Of a stretch of 40,476 bases of DNA, positions 16,648 through 25,076 are shown in pieces. A program made the translations under genes and the position numbers. Origin of the DNA: an uncultured Gammaproteobacteria bacterium (lineage in GTDB: Bacteria; Pseudomonadota; Gammaproteobacteria; Pseudomonadales; Pseudohongiellaceae). Below the pieces are notes generated by a model, which had not been told where the DNA came from, did not search any database, and saw nothing but the letters and a program-made list of their open reading frames with translations. The DNA lies in contig CALEJT010000083.1 of NCBI GenBank assembly GCA_937898685.1, positions 1-40,476 of the forward strand. The letters are read 5' to 3'. Positions within the stretch are counted from its first letter, which is position 1. Each line of letters opens with the position of its first letter.

Positions 16648-17397
16648 TCAGGCGCAGCGCTCGATCACGGCCAGGCGCCGCCATCGCTCACGCGCGTCAC
16701 CCACAGGGGAAGCACGCGGCTGCAGGAACGGCGCGTCCGCGTAGGCCGAGAGGTTCCAGCGCTGCTGGGCTGCGGCCTCGGTACTCGCAGTGCTGGAATC
16801 GGTCACGCGATCCACCAGGCCCACCGCCAGCGCTTCCTGCGCGGTGAACCAGGTCTCCGCATCCATCCAGCGCTGGACGGTGGCGGGGTCTTGGCCGCTC
16901 TTGCGCTGGTAATCGGCGGCGATGCTGGCGTCGATCTTCTCCAACGTGAGGGCCATCTCCAGCAGGTCGTGGCGGTTGCCCAGCACCACGCCCCAGGCGT
17001 TGTGGATCATGAGGAAGGCGCCGTCGCTGATTTCGACCTCGTCGGCGGCCAGCGCCACGTAGGACGCGGCCGAGGCGGCCAGACCATCGATGTGGGCGAC
17101 GATGCGCGCCGGGTGCGCGCGCAAGGCAGTGGCCATCGCGCGGGCGTCGAATACGTCACCGCCCGGGGAATTGATGCGCAGATGGATCACTGGTGCGCTG
17201 ATCGTGGCCACGTCCTGCACGAACCGCGCCGCATCCACCCCGCCCCAGGCGTCGGCACCGATGACGTCGTACAGCCAAAGGGTGGCATCGCCCTCTTTCT
17301 CGTTGGCCTGACAGGCGTAGCGCCGGGGCGTGTGGGCGTTGTCACGCAGCAGTTGCTGTAGTCGGTTCATCGGTTTGCGTCGTGGGTGGGGCATCAT
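16648..17397 (-). CDS. ClpP-like prohead maturation protease
   Basis: 249 aa. The ClpP/crotonase-like fold is marked by INSPGGDVFDARAM, the nucleophile in DGLAASAASYVA (Ser about 109) and the catalytic His in MIHNAWG (about 132). It removes the capsid delta domain during prohead maturation. I chose ATG 17397 because AAGGA precedes it by a few bases; an internal ATG at 17370 is possible. It overlaps the 3' end of the portal gene by 56 bp in another frame. Confidence 0.93.
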   Translation of the reverse strand: MMPHPRRKPMNRLQQLLRDNAHTPRRYACQANEKEGDATLWLYDVIGADAWGGVDAARFVQDVATISAPVIHLRINSPGGDVFDARAMATALRAHPARIVAHIDGLAASAASYVALAADEVEISDGAFLMIHNAWGVVLGNRHDLLEMALTLEKIDASIAADYQRKSGQDPATVQRWMDAETWFTAQEALAVGLVDRVTDSSTASTEAAAQQRWNLSAYADAPFLQPRASPVGDARERWRRLAVIERCA

Positions 17398-18598
17398 GGA
17401 AGTCCTTGGGTTGGGCCAGGTGGTCACCACCGGCCAGCGGCGGGAGGTTTTCCAGGCGGCGGATTTCGTTGGGGGTCATCCATGCGGGGTTTTGCGTGCC
17501 GCCCAGCGCCCGGGTGTAGTACTCGGCGCGGGCCTTGGAGTCCCCACGCAGCAGTCCTTCGACGTTGAACTCGACGAACAGCCGCTCGGTGCGGAAACAC
17601 TTGCGGTTGATCTCCTGCTCGATACGGTTCAGGTGCGGCGCCAGCGTGTACTGCACGAAGCCGATGCCTTGCTGCTCGATGCCCGAACCCCAGGAGGTGG
17701 ACTTATCCGTCTCGCCTACCATGTGCGGCGGCACGCCGAAGGCGCGGGCGATGTCGGCCACCTGGAAGCGCCGCGCTTCGATCAACTGCGAGTCCTGCGC
17801 CGAGAGCGTGACCTCCTTCAAGTCCGTGCCTTCGGTCAGCACGATGGGTAAGCTGGCGTTGTGCGCGCCGCCGTACTTGCTGGCCCAGATGCGCCGCAGG
17901 TTGTCGATCTGCTCCTGGGTCATCTTGCCGGGCACCTTGAGCGCCACGTCCGGATGCGCGCCGCTGGCGAAGAAGCGCGAGCTGAAGGCCTCGGCCGCCA
18001 GGGCCAGGCCAATCGCTTCCCGGGCGGCGTGGCGGATCACGCTCATGCCGCGGGTACCGTCGAAGCCAAAGCCCGGGATGTGCAGGATGTCGTCTTGGTC
18101 ACGACCCAGCCACTGGCCATCGCGGCAGAACTCGTAACGCAACCGGCCGCTCACGTTGCGGATGCCGACGGCGCGGCTGTCCAGGGGAATAAGCCCTCGA
18201 ATCGCCCCGCCCCGACCGCGTTCGATCTCGGCCAGGGCGTCGCCCGAGAGCAGCATCTGCGCAAGTAGGTATTCCCAGAACACCGCCGCCGATACCGTGG
18301 GACACGGCTGCTCGTTCAGCAGCCACCACAGGTCGTTGCGCACGCGCTCTCGACCGTCATCGGTGCGCCGGTAGACGGCCAGCGGCAGGCTGGCGATGGC
18401 CCCGGCGATCAGGCGCACGCAGGCATAGACGGCCGTGACGCGCATCGCCGAGGCTTCGTTGACCGCCACGCCCGCGGCGGCGGGACTACCGGCGAGCAGC
18501 TCGTAGAGCTCGGCGCTGCCCAGGGAAAGAGAATTGTTGACGGCAGGTGTCACGTCGTGGCCGCCCCGCAGGCGTTTGAAGAGGCTGCGAAGATTCAT
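17342..18598 (-). CDS. Phage portal protein, HK97 family
   Basis: 418 aa, starting MNLRSLFKRLRGG. Portal signatures include TAVYACVRLIAGAIASLPLA, GVPPHMVGETDKSTSWGSGI and QYTLAPHLNRIEQEIN. It forms the dodecameric DNA entry ring at one capsid vertex, docks the terminase, and later the connector. The start overlaps the TerL stop (ATGA). The C-terminal tail is Thr/Pro/Ala-rich and probably disordered. Confidence 0.95.
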   Translation of the reverse strand: MNLRSLFKRLRGGHDVTPAVNNSLSLGSAELYELLAGSPAAAGVAVNEASAMRVTAVYACVRLIAGAIASLPLAVYRRTDDGRERVRNDLWWLLNEQPCPTVSAAVFWEYLLAQMLLSGDALAEIERGRGGAIRGLIPLDSRAVGIRNVSGRLRYEFCRDGQWLGRDQDDILHIPGFGFDGTRGMSVIRHAAREAIGLALAAEAFSSRFFASGAHPDVALKVPGKMTQEQIDNLRRIWASKYGGAHNASLPIVLTEGTDLKEVTLSAQDSQLIEARRFQVADIARAFGVPPHMVGETDKSTSWGSGIEQQGIGFVQYTLAPHLNRIEQEINRKCFRTERLFVEFNVEGLLRGDSKARAEYYTRALGGTQNPAWMTPNEIRRLENLPPLAGGDHLAQPKDFHDAPPTTQTDEPTTATAA

Positions 18599-20295
18599 AG
18601 CGCCACAAATCCCTGTTCGATGAAGCCGCTGTCGCCGTTGTCCAGCAGCAGCCGGTTGAGCGCCATCAGCACCGCGATCACGCCGTCGATCTTGTTCTCT
18701 GGGCGCTCCTTGCGCGGGTAGATGTTGTCCTTGGCGTCGCGGTGGCACACCACGTTGCTGACCATCCAGGTGAGCACCGGGTCGCCGTCGAACGCCCACT
18801 TGCCCTGCAAGACCAGGGCCTCGAGCTGCTTCATCGGCTCGGAGAAGTTCAGCACCGTGGGCCGTACCTCGATCATGGGCAGGCCCTCGGCCAGCATCCG
18901 GGTGGAGAACTGGGTGGCCTGGAAAGGATCGAAGGCCACGGCCTTGATTTCGAAGCGAGAGGCGGCGTCCAGCAGCTCCGCCTCGATCAATCCGAAGTCA
19001 GTGACGTTGCCCGGCGTGGCCAGCAATCGGCCCGCGTGCATCCAGCCCTGGTACTGGCTGTTGGCGGCCGCAAACACCGTGTCTTCGGGCAGGAAATGGC
19101 GTACAAATCCCACCACCTGGCCGTCCCGCTCGAAGAGGAGCGCCATCGAGGCGATGTCCACCTTGCTGGCCAGATCGATGCCAATCCAGCAGGGCTGGCC
19201 CTCGAAGCCGTCCGGACTCAGGCGGCTGTCGGCGCAGCGCTCCCAGGCCCGGATGTCCATCCAGGCGGTGTCCACGCTCACCCAGTCGTTGCAGTGCTTG
19301 GTGCGGAAATTGTTGGTGGCCGAGGGCAGTTGCAGCGCCTTGGCCTGCAGCGGCAGGATGACCTCTGGGCGTACCGAGATGCCCCAGTTGGGATTGGCTT
19401 TTACCAGCGCGTCTTCCGTGGCCCAATCGTCGCCGTCGTCCAGGCCGTAGATGATGCCGAACTGGCTGTCGTCCTCAACCTGACCGCCCAGCACGCGGGT
19501 GACGAAGCTGCGCGCCTCGTAGCAAATGCCCGCCCGATCCGATCCGGCCGTGGTGATCACCCACAGCAGGGAGTTGTCGCGCTTGCCGGTGCCGGTCTCC
19601 ACCACGTCGTAGACGGTGCGGGTCTTGTGGGCATGCAACTCGTCGATGCAGCCGAAGTGGATGTTCAGGCCATCCAGCGTCGAGCCTTCGGCCGACAGGG
19701 CCTCGAACTTGGAGGCGGTGTTGATTACGTGGATGTTGTGCGCGCCCACGGTGACGCCGTAGCGGGTTCTGAACCCCGAGGATTTGCGCGCCATCTGCTG
19801 TGCATCGCCGAACACGATACGGGCTTGGTCGCGCGTGGTGGCCAGGGAATAGCATTCCGCGCCGCCCTCGCCATCGGCGGTGAGCATGTACAGGCCCACG
19901 GCGGATGACAGGGTGGATTTGGCATTGCCGCGCGGCACCTCGATGTAGGCGCGCCGAAAGCGCCGCCGGCCATCGCGTTTGACCCAGCCGAAGATGGTGC
20001 TGAGGATGAACACCTGCCAGGGCTCCAGCGTGATGGGCGTGCCGGCCAGCGGCCCCTTGATGTGCGGCAAGAGCTCGACGAAGGCGCACAGGTTGTCGGC
20101 GGGCCGGTACTGGCGGCCCATGGCATCGGTGAGCACCGGGTTGAACCGGTAAGGCGAGGCGCGCCCCTTGAAGCGCGCCAGGTCATGAAGTTGTCGCTGG
20201 CAGGCCAGACGCACCCATTGGCAGGCGGGGATGTCTCCCGCGACCACGGCTTGGGCGTAGCGCTGGGCCACGGCGGTGTAACTGCGCTGCGCCAT
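18595..20295 (-). CDS. Terminase large subunit (TerL)
   Basis: 566 aa from ATG 20295, which overlaps the TerS stop (ATGA). The ATPase part has the unusual Walker A form PRGNAKST (121-128), usual for HK97-type terminases, and Walker B CIDELH (Asp-Glu 218-219). The C-terminal nuclease carries WIGIDLASKVDIA, AFDPFQATQF and NKIDGVIAVLMAL acidic motifs. It pumps DNA into the capsid and cuts it. All motifs look intact, so packaging ability is likely retained. Confidence 0.95.
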   Translation of the reverse strand: MAQRSYTAVAQRYAQAVVAGDIPACQWVRLACQRQLHDLARFKGRASPYRFNPVLTDAMGRQYRPADNLCAFVELLPHIKGPLAGTPITLEPWQVFILSTIFGWVKRDGRRRFRRAYIEVPRGNAKSTLSSAVGLYMLTADGEGGAECYSLATTRDQARIVFGDAQQMARKSSGFRTRYGVTVGAHNIHVINTASKFEALSAEGSTLDGLNIHFGCIDELHAHKTRTVYDVVETGTGKRDNSLLWVITTAGSDRAGICYEARSFVTRVLGGQVEDDSQFGIIYGLDDGDDWATEDALVKANPNWGISVRPEVILPLQAKALQLPSATNNFRTKHCNDWVSVDTAWMDIRAWERCADSRLSPDGFEGQPCWIGIDLASKVDIASMALLFERDGQVVGFVRHFLPEDTVFAAANSQYQGWMHAGRLLATPGNVTDFGLIEAELLDAASRFEIKAVAFDPFQATQFSTRMLAEGLPMIEVRPTVLNFSEPMKQLEALVLQGKWAFDGDPVLTWMVSNVVCHRDAKDNIYPRKERPENKIDGVIAVLMALNRLLLDNGDSGFIEQGFVAL

Positions 20296-20759
20296 CAGCC
20301 GCCCCCTGCAATCGCGCCCCAGGGGTCGTCGGCCACGATGGCATCGCGCTTGACCACCACGCGTGAGCGCGAGGCGGGCGTGAAGCCCATCTCGGCGGCG
20401 GCCTTGAGCATGATCTGCGCCTGGCGGTTGACGATGGCCAGGTACGGCGACTGCATCGGCACGCCGGTGTTCGGTGCCTTGATCAGCATCCCGGTGCGGG
20501 CGAGTTTTTCGCTGGCCTCTTGGTACAGGTCGAACGCCACCACCCAGACAGCGAACACCGAGGCATCGACGTCCTTGAGCAGGCCCGGCGGCGAGAGCTC
20601 GACGACTTCCCGCCAGGTGGCCTGCTGGCGCTCGGTCAGCCATGCGGGCGGAGCCGCCAGGTCGGTGCGCGGCTGCGGTTCGTGGGCGTTGAGTGCGCGT
20701 TTACCGGGGTTGCCAGCGATCAGTTTCAAAGCAGTGGGTTTGGGCTTGCGGCCTCGCAT
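20295..20759 (-). CDS. Terminase small subunit (TerS), P27 family
   Basis: 154 aa beginning MRGRKPKPTALKLIAGNPGK, the typical start of P27-family small terminases, followed by PPAWLTERQQATWREVV. It recognises the packaging site and loads TerL. ATG 20759 is preferred to an upstream start because this motif is the family's N-terminus. A 132-bp GC-rich gap separates it from the HNH gene. Confidence 0.92.
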   Translation of the reverse strand: MRGRKPKPTALKLIAGNPGKRALNAHEPQPRTDLAAPPAWLTERQQATWREVVELSPPGLLKDVDASVFAVWVVAFDLYQEASEKLARTGMLIKAPNTGVPMQSPYLAIVNRQAQIMLKAAAEMGFTPASRSRVVVKRDAIVADDPWGAIAGGG

Positions 20760-20891
20760 AGGGATATCTCGGTGCCCAGGGGGAATCCCCCCGGTCACAA
20801 ATTCGCGGAAACAAAAAAATGAGGGACCGCGCGGACACGGGCGCGGCGGCCCCAGACTTCGCCTCCCCCCGACCCCGAGGGGTTTCGGAGG
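20760..20891 (-). other. GC-rich gap between HNH and terS, possible cos region
   Basis: The gap holds a G5/C6-type dyad around 20778-20791 and a 12-bp palindrome-like block at 20872-20883, and it is mainly G and C. In HK97-like phages with an HNH gene beside terS, the cohesive-end site often lies near here. No overhang sequence can be proven by eye. Confidence 0.3.
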
Positions 20892-21269
20892 TCAGCGGCG
20901 CGGGTTGCCGAAGCCGCCGTCCTCGCGGGCCGTCTTGGCTGCGTGGCAGGAGGCGCACAGCGGCTGCAGGTTGCTGCGTTCGTTGTTCATGGCGTTGCCG
21001 TCGACGTGGTCAACGACCGTGGCCAGCCGCACCCGGCGCGACTGCGCGCACTGCACACACAGGGGTTGCTCGCGCAAGACCTCGGCACGCAGCGCGCGCC
21101 AGCGCGCATCGCCGGTGTGCCAGGCCCGACGGGTCTGACGGGCCTTGGCCCGGGCGGTGTTGTCCCACTGGCGCCGATCGCCTTGGTGGCGAGGGCAGTA
21201 ACCACTGCCGTCCTCCACCAGCGCGGCGCAGCCAGGGTGGCGACAGGGCAAGGGAGCGGATCGGGGCAT
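20892..21269 (-). CDS. Phage HNH endonuclease
   Basis: 125 aa. Zinc-binding cysteine pairs (CRHPGC, CxxH, CVQC and LCASC) frame the HNH core VDHVDGNAMNNERSNLQPLC. Such HNH proteins lie next to the terminase in many HK97-like phages and assist TerL in cutting at cos. ATG 21269 is used; a TTG 18 nt upstream is possible. It is the first gene of the late minus-strand cluster and is divergent from the DUF3489 gene. Confidence 0.9.
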   Translation of the reverse strand: MPRSAPLPCRHPGCAALVEDGSGYCPRHQGDRRQWDNTARAKARQTRRAWHTGDARWRALRAEVLREQPLCVQCAQSRRVRLATVVDHVDGNAMNNERSNLQPLCASCHAAKTAREDGGFGNPRR

Positions 21270-21300
21270 GACATCTTTGTTGCGCAAAGGCGGACAGAAC

Positions 21301-21328
21301 GCTTGGCTTTGATCGGGAACAGCGCGTT
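21301..21328 (+). repeat. Duplicated leader, copy 1 (before the DUF3489 gene)
   Basis: GCTTGGCTT at 21301-21309 and GAACAGCGCGTT at 21317-21328, followed 39 nt later by an ATGACCACC start with AAGGAGCA before it. The same parts in the same order and spacing recur before the next plus-strand gene. It probably holds a promoter or operator. Confidence 0.65.
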
Positions 21329-21367
21329 CATCACGTCACCCCATCAACCACTCCCAAGGAGCAGCAA

Positions 21368-21925
21368 ATGACCACCACCCAACTCACCCCGGCCCAGCAC
21401 GCCATCCTCGCCAAGGCCATCAACACCAGCAGCGGCAAGATCGAATGGTTCCCCGACCACATCAAAGGCGGCGCGCGCAAGAAGGTGCTCGACGGCCTGT
21501 TCAACCGCGCCCTCATCACGCCCGATGGCGAGGGCTGGTGCGTTGCCGCCGAGGGCTACGACGCCCTGGGCATGCCGCGCCCAAAGCCCACGTCCTTGCC
21601 ACAGCGTGCGTGTGATGCCGCCGTCTTAACCTCGACCGCATATCCCGAGTTGGAGGCCGACGTGGCCGCGTGTGAGGCCGAATGGGCCAAAAACAAAGCC
21701 CAGGGGCAAGTCAAACCACGCACCCGGGACAACAGCAAACAGGCCGAAGTCGTGCGGATGCTGCGACGCCCCGAGGGCGCGACCATCGGCCAGATCTGCA
21801 CCGCCACCGGCTGGCAGGCACACACCGTGCGCGGTACCTTCGCCGGGGCCTTCAAGAAAAAGCTGGGCCTATCCATCGTCTCGGACAAGCCGCAGGGCGG
21901 CGAGCGGGTCTACCGCATCGCCTGA
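21368..21925 (+). CDS. DUF3489 protein
   Basis: 185 aa, RBS AAGGAG and ATG 21368. The C-terminal half (QAEVVRMLRRPEGATIGQIC...GWQAHTVRGTFAGAF) is the DUF3489 domain, with a winged-helix look, so DNA binding is possible. The N-terminal half begins LTPAQHAILAKAIN, a second HTH-like segment. It lies on the strand opposite to its phage neighbours, with its own leader, as a cargo (moron) gene would. Function is unknown. Confidence 0.85.
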   Translation: MTTTQLTPAQHAILAKAINTSSGKIEWFPDHIKGGARKKVLDGLFNRALITPDGEGWCVAAEGYDALGMPRPKPTSLPQRACDAAVLTSTAYPELEADVAACEAEWAKNKAQGQVKPRTRDNSKQAEVVRMLRRPEGATIGQICTATGWQAHTVRGTFAGAFKKKLGLSIVSDKPQGGERVYRIA

Positions 21926-21955
21926 TCAGAAGGATCGAGAAAGGGGCCAAGCAGC

Positions 21956-21983
21956 GCTTGGCTTCTCAATCGAACAGCGCGTT
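21956..21983 (+). repeat. Duplicated leader, copy 2 (before the 22025 gene)
   Basis: GCTTGGCTT at 21956-21964 and GAACAGCGCGTT at 21972-21983, then 41 nt to an ATGACCACC start with AAGGAGCA. It matches copy 1 in parts, order and spacing, while the coding regions that follow do not resemble each other beyond the first codons. Confidence 0.65.
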
Positions 21984-22024
21984 ACTACGGGTGTCGCAAC
22001 GATCAACCCGAAGGAGCAACCACC

Positions 22025-22390
22025 ATGACCACCAACCAGATCCCCGCCACCCAGAACGACACCTGGGGCTTTTGGGGCACGATGAACGAACACGCCAGCG
22101 CCGCCTGGCCCCTGGCGATGGTCGCCATTTCGGACGCCACCAGCCAGCCGCTCGAATCGGTGCGGGCCTTCCTCGACAGCCGCCACGGTCGCCACTTTGC
22201 CGACGACGTCCAGAACGGGCTTTACGAGGGCAAGGCCCTGGCGGACGCGATCAACTCAGCCACCCAGCGTTGGATGGGTTGGACGATTGTCCGCCAGACC
22301 AGCAAGCAGTACGGCATCCCGCACGGCTTGCCTTACCTGAGGGGCTTCGTGATTCACTGCGAGATCGTCGACGAGTCGCTCGCCGCCTGA
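22025..22390 (+). CDS. Hypothetical phage-associated protein
   Basis: 121 aa, RBS AAGGAGCA, first codons ATGACCACC as in the preceding plus-strand gene. It is rich in Trp and aromatic residues and has HASAAWPLAMVAISDATSQP and GKALADAINSATQRWMGWTI. No family is recognised with confidence. Its 3' end overlaps the convergent methyltransferase gene by 37 bp. It likely shares regulation with the DUF3489 gene because of the duplicated leader. Confidence 0.78.
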   Translation: MTTNQIPATQNDTWGFWGTMNEHASAAWPLAMVAISDATSQPLESVRAFLDSRHGRHFADDVQNGLYEGKALADAINSATQRWMGWTIVRQTSKQYGIPHGLPYLRGFVIHCEIVDESLAA

Positions 22391-23616
22391 TCAAGCGACG
22401 CGCCATCCGCTTGGCGGGTGGCCTGCTTCCCGGTGAAGTCCTCCCACCGGCGCACGATCACGTCGACGTACTTGGGGTCGAGTTCGATCAGACGCGCAAT
22501 GCGGCCTGACTTCTCGGCGGCGATCAGCGTCGTTCCAGAGCCACCGAACGGGTCGAGAACCACGTTGCCAGGGCGGCTCGAATTGCGGATCGCGCGCTCG
22601 ACCAACTCCACCGGCTTCATCGTCGGGTGCAAGTCGTTCTTCTGCGGCTTCTTGATGTTCCAGACATCCCCCTGGTCGCGGTCACCACACCAGTGGCGTG
22701 TCGCACCCTCGGGCCATCCGTAGAGGATCGGCTCGTACTGGCGCTGGTAGTCGGCGCGGCCCAGCGTGAAGGTGTTCTTCGCCCAGATGATGAAGGTCGA
22801 CCAGTGGCCGCCCGCCGCGCGGAAGGCCGATTGCAGCGTATCCAGTTCGCTGGACGACATCGCCACATAGATCGCGCCACGGCAATGGGCGAGCGTTGGC
22901 GTCAGCGCCGCCAGCAGGAAATCGTAGAAGCCGTCGCCGAGGTTGTCGTTCAGGATCGCCCGATCCTTGCCACGCATCTTGTCCTTCGCGCTGTTGGCGT
23001 AGTTCACGTTGTACGGCGGGTCGGTGAACACCATGTCCACGGCCTCGCCATCGAGCAAGGCCTCGTAGCTCGTGGCCACGGTCGCGTCGCCGCACAGCAG
23101 CCGATGCGGGCCGAGATGCCAGACGTCGCCGGTCCGCGAAACCGGCGCATCACCGACGTCGGGGACGGCATCCTCGTCGGTCTGACCTTCGTTGTCGGGT
23201 TCGTCACCCACCAGCAGCTCGGCCAGCGCATCGGCGTCGAAGCCTGTCAGGTCGAGGTCGAAACCTTCATCCTGCAAGCCTTCCAGTTCGACCCGCAGCA
23301 AATCGTCGTCCCATGCCGCGTTCTCCGCGATGCGGTTGTCCGCGATGACGAGCGCGCGGCGCTGCGTCGGCGTCAGGTGGTCGAGCACGACCACTGGCAC
23401 CGATTCCAGACCGAGCTTCTGCGCGGCGGCGAGGCGACCATGTCCGGCGACGATCACGCCGTCGCTGCCCGCGAGGATGGGATTGGTGAAGCCGAACTCC
23501 ACGATGCTGGCCGCGATCTGCGCCACCTGCGCCTCGCTGTGCGTCCGGGCGTTGCGCGCGTAGGGAACGAGCTTGGTCGTCGGCCACTGCTCGATCTTGT
23601 CAGCAAGCCACTTCAT
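22354..23616 (-). CDS. ParB-like nuclease domain fused to a DPPY-type DNA methyltransferase
   Basis: 420 aa. N-terminal ParB/Srx-like domain with GHGRLAAAQ (58-66) and ALVIADNRIAENA. An acidic linker (about 135-155) leads to a beta-class methyltransferase with TDPPYNV (198-204) and FGGSGTT near 355, plus the family's HPTMKPVEL. DPPY fits amino-group methylation of adenine (or cytosine N4). Phages use such enzymes to protect their DNA from host restriction. The start overlaps the stop of the next paralog by 4 bp (ATGA). Confidence 0.92.
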   Translation of the reverse strand: MKWLADKIEQWPTTKLVPYARNARTHSEAQVAQIAASIVEFGFTNPILAGSDGVIVAGHGRLAAAQKLGLESVPVVVLDHLTPTQRRALVIADNRIAENAAWDDDLLRVELEGLQDEGFDLDLTGFDADALAELLVGDEPDNEGQTDEDAVPDVGDAPVSRTGDVWHLGPHRLLCGDATVATSYEALLDGEAVDMVFTDPPYNVNYANSAKDKMRGKDRAILNDNLGDGFYDFLLAALTPTLAHCRGAIYVAMSSSELDTLQSAFRAAGGHWSTFIIWAKNTFTLGRADYQRQYEPILYGWPEGATRHWCGDRDQGDVWNIKKPQKNDLHPTMKPVELVERAIRNSSRPGNVVLDPFGGSGTTLIAAEKSGRIARLIELDPKYVDVIVRRWEDFTGKQATRQADGASLDQAASDSSTISQ

Positions 23617-25010
23617 GCCGTCACCTCGGCTTCACGCTCGACGACGACGTCATCGAAGGACTGCCCGGTCGCTAGCAGCGTGACGGCGATGTCGGGATGG
23701 TTCTGCCGGAAGCGCCGGATGGCGACATCCACGTATTCCGGCGCGATCTCGACCGAGCGGCAGATGCGCCCAGTGCGTTGCGCAGCCAGCATCGTGCTGC
23801 CGCTGCCGCCGAACGGCTCGAACACCAGATCGCCCGTGGCACTGAACGCCTCGATGACGAACTGCGGCAGCGCCACCGGGAACACGGCGGGATGGTCGAT
23901 GCCGTCGCCGATCTTGCCCTTGTGCCGCATCACGCGAATCACCGAGTCTGGGATGCGCATGTCCTGCGTCGGCTGGCCTGCGTGCGTCCAGCCGTTGACT
24001 TCGCCATCCTTGCCGCGCATCGCGGTGGACGAGCCATCGGCGCGCAGGTGCGTTTCCTGCCCGGCGAACTTGCACGGCACGATCTTGTTGGGCTTGCGGC
24101 TGGCACGGTTGAAATGGAACACAAACTCGAAGCTGGGCGCGAAGCGGCCCTGCCAGTCGCCGGGCATCCCCGGCCCCTGATCCCAGACATACCAGCCGAA
24201 GCGCCGCCAGCCCTTCGTCCGCATCCAGTCGAGCCACGCCGTCCAGTACGGAATGAACTCGTTGTCGCGGTGGATCAGGCCGAGGTTGACCAGCACCTGA
24301 CCGTCGTCGGCCATCGGCAGACGGTCGAACACGCCGCGCATCAGCGCGTCCCAATCGGCGATGCCGCCCGTGGTGTAGTCGCGCTGGTTGCCGTAGGGCG
24401 GCGAGGTGAAGCACAGCGCCGCGCGCTCGTCCGCCATCAGCATGGCGACCACGTCGGCGTCGGCGGCATCGCCGCAGATCAGGCGGTGCGCGCCGATGGC
24501 CCAGACGTCGCCCGCGCGGGATACCGGCGTGGTCGGAACCTCCGGCACGTCGTCGGCGTCGTCCGCCGATTCGTCATCAGGCGTTTCGGCTTCTGGTTCT
24601 TCTGCGGAGGCCAGCAGGTCTTGCAGTTCACCGTCCTCGAAGCCGGTGAGTGCCAGCTCGTATCCGGCCTCGGACAGCTCGGCCAGTTCCAGCGCCAGCA
24701 TCTCCTCATCCCAGCCCGCATCCAGCGCCAGCCGGTTGTCGGCAATGACGTAGGCGCGCTTCTGCGCGGCGGACAGGTGCGCCAGTTCGATCACCGGCAC
24801 CTCGGCCACGCCCAGCTTGTGCGCCGCCGCCAGCCGCCCGTGTCCCGCGATGATGCCGTTGTCGCCATCGACCAAGATCGGGTTCGTCCAGCCGTACTCG
24901 ACAATGCTGGCCGCGATCTTGGCGATCTGCGCTTCGGTGTGCGTGCGCGGGTTGCGGGCGTAGGGGATCAGCGTCTCGACCTTGCGGTACTCGACGTTCA
25001 GTGGATTCAA
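23613..25010 (-). CDS. ParB-like nuclease domain fused to an SPPY-type DNA methyltransferase
   Basis: 465 aa. It shares with the neighbouring gene the N-terminal ParB-like domain (GHGRLAAAH, 57-65) and the linker, but carries FTSPPYGNQ (201-209), the motif IV form usual for cytosine-N4 methyltransferases, and FGGSGSTMLAAQ near 400. The middle section is longer. The start appears to be TTG 25010 since no in-frame ATG or GTG with a ribosome site is seen near the ParB domain; this start is uncertain. A terminator-like hairpin lies just upstream, so transcription may need read-through or a promoter inside the gap. Confidence 0.88.
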   Translation of the reverse strand: MNPLNVEYRKVETLIPYARNPRTHTEAQIAKIAASIVEYGWTNPILVDGDNGIIAGHGRLAAAHKLGVAEVPVIELAHLSAAQKRAYVIADNRLALDAGWDEEMLALELAELSEAGYELALTGFEDGELQDLLASAEEPEAETPDDESADDADDVPEVPTTPVSRAGDVWAIGAHRLICGDAADADVVAMLMADERAALCFTSPPYGNQRDYTTGGIADWDALMRGVFDRLPMADDGQVLVNLGLIHRDNEFIPYWTAWLDWMRTKGWRRFGWYVWDQGPGMPGDWQGRFAPSFEFVFHFNRASRKPNKIVPCKFAGQETHLRADGSSTAMRGKDGEVNGWTHAGQPTQDMRIPDSVIRVMRHKGKIGDGIDHPAVFPVALPQFVIEAFSATGDLVFEPFGGSGSTMLAAQRTGRICRSVEIAPEYVDVAIRRFRQNHPDIAVTLLATGQSFDDVVVEREAEVTA

Positions 25011-25026
25011 GGTTTCGGGTTCCGGG

Positions 25027-25066
25027 AAAAACGAAACCCGCCAACGAACGATGCCGTGGGCGGGTT
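25027..25066 (-). terminator. Terminator-like hairpin before the methyltransferase pair
   Basis: An 8-bp inverted repeat (25035-25042 with 25059-25066) is followed on the minus strand by a T-rich tail (25034-25027). It would stop transcripts coming from the DUF6362 side, or be an attenuation or antitermination point, as it lies only about 17 nt before the methyltransferase start. Confidence 0.5.
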
Positions 25067-25076
25067 GGAGTGAAAG

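Noticed and set aside
23697..25073. A 458-codon plus-strand frame opposite the SPPY methyltransferase
   Set aside because: Low-complexity antisense translation with no ribosome site; the minus-strand methyltransferase has clear motifs.
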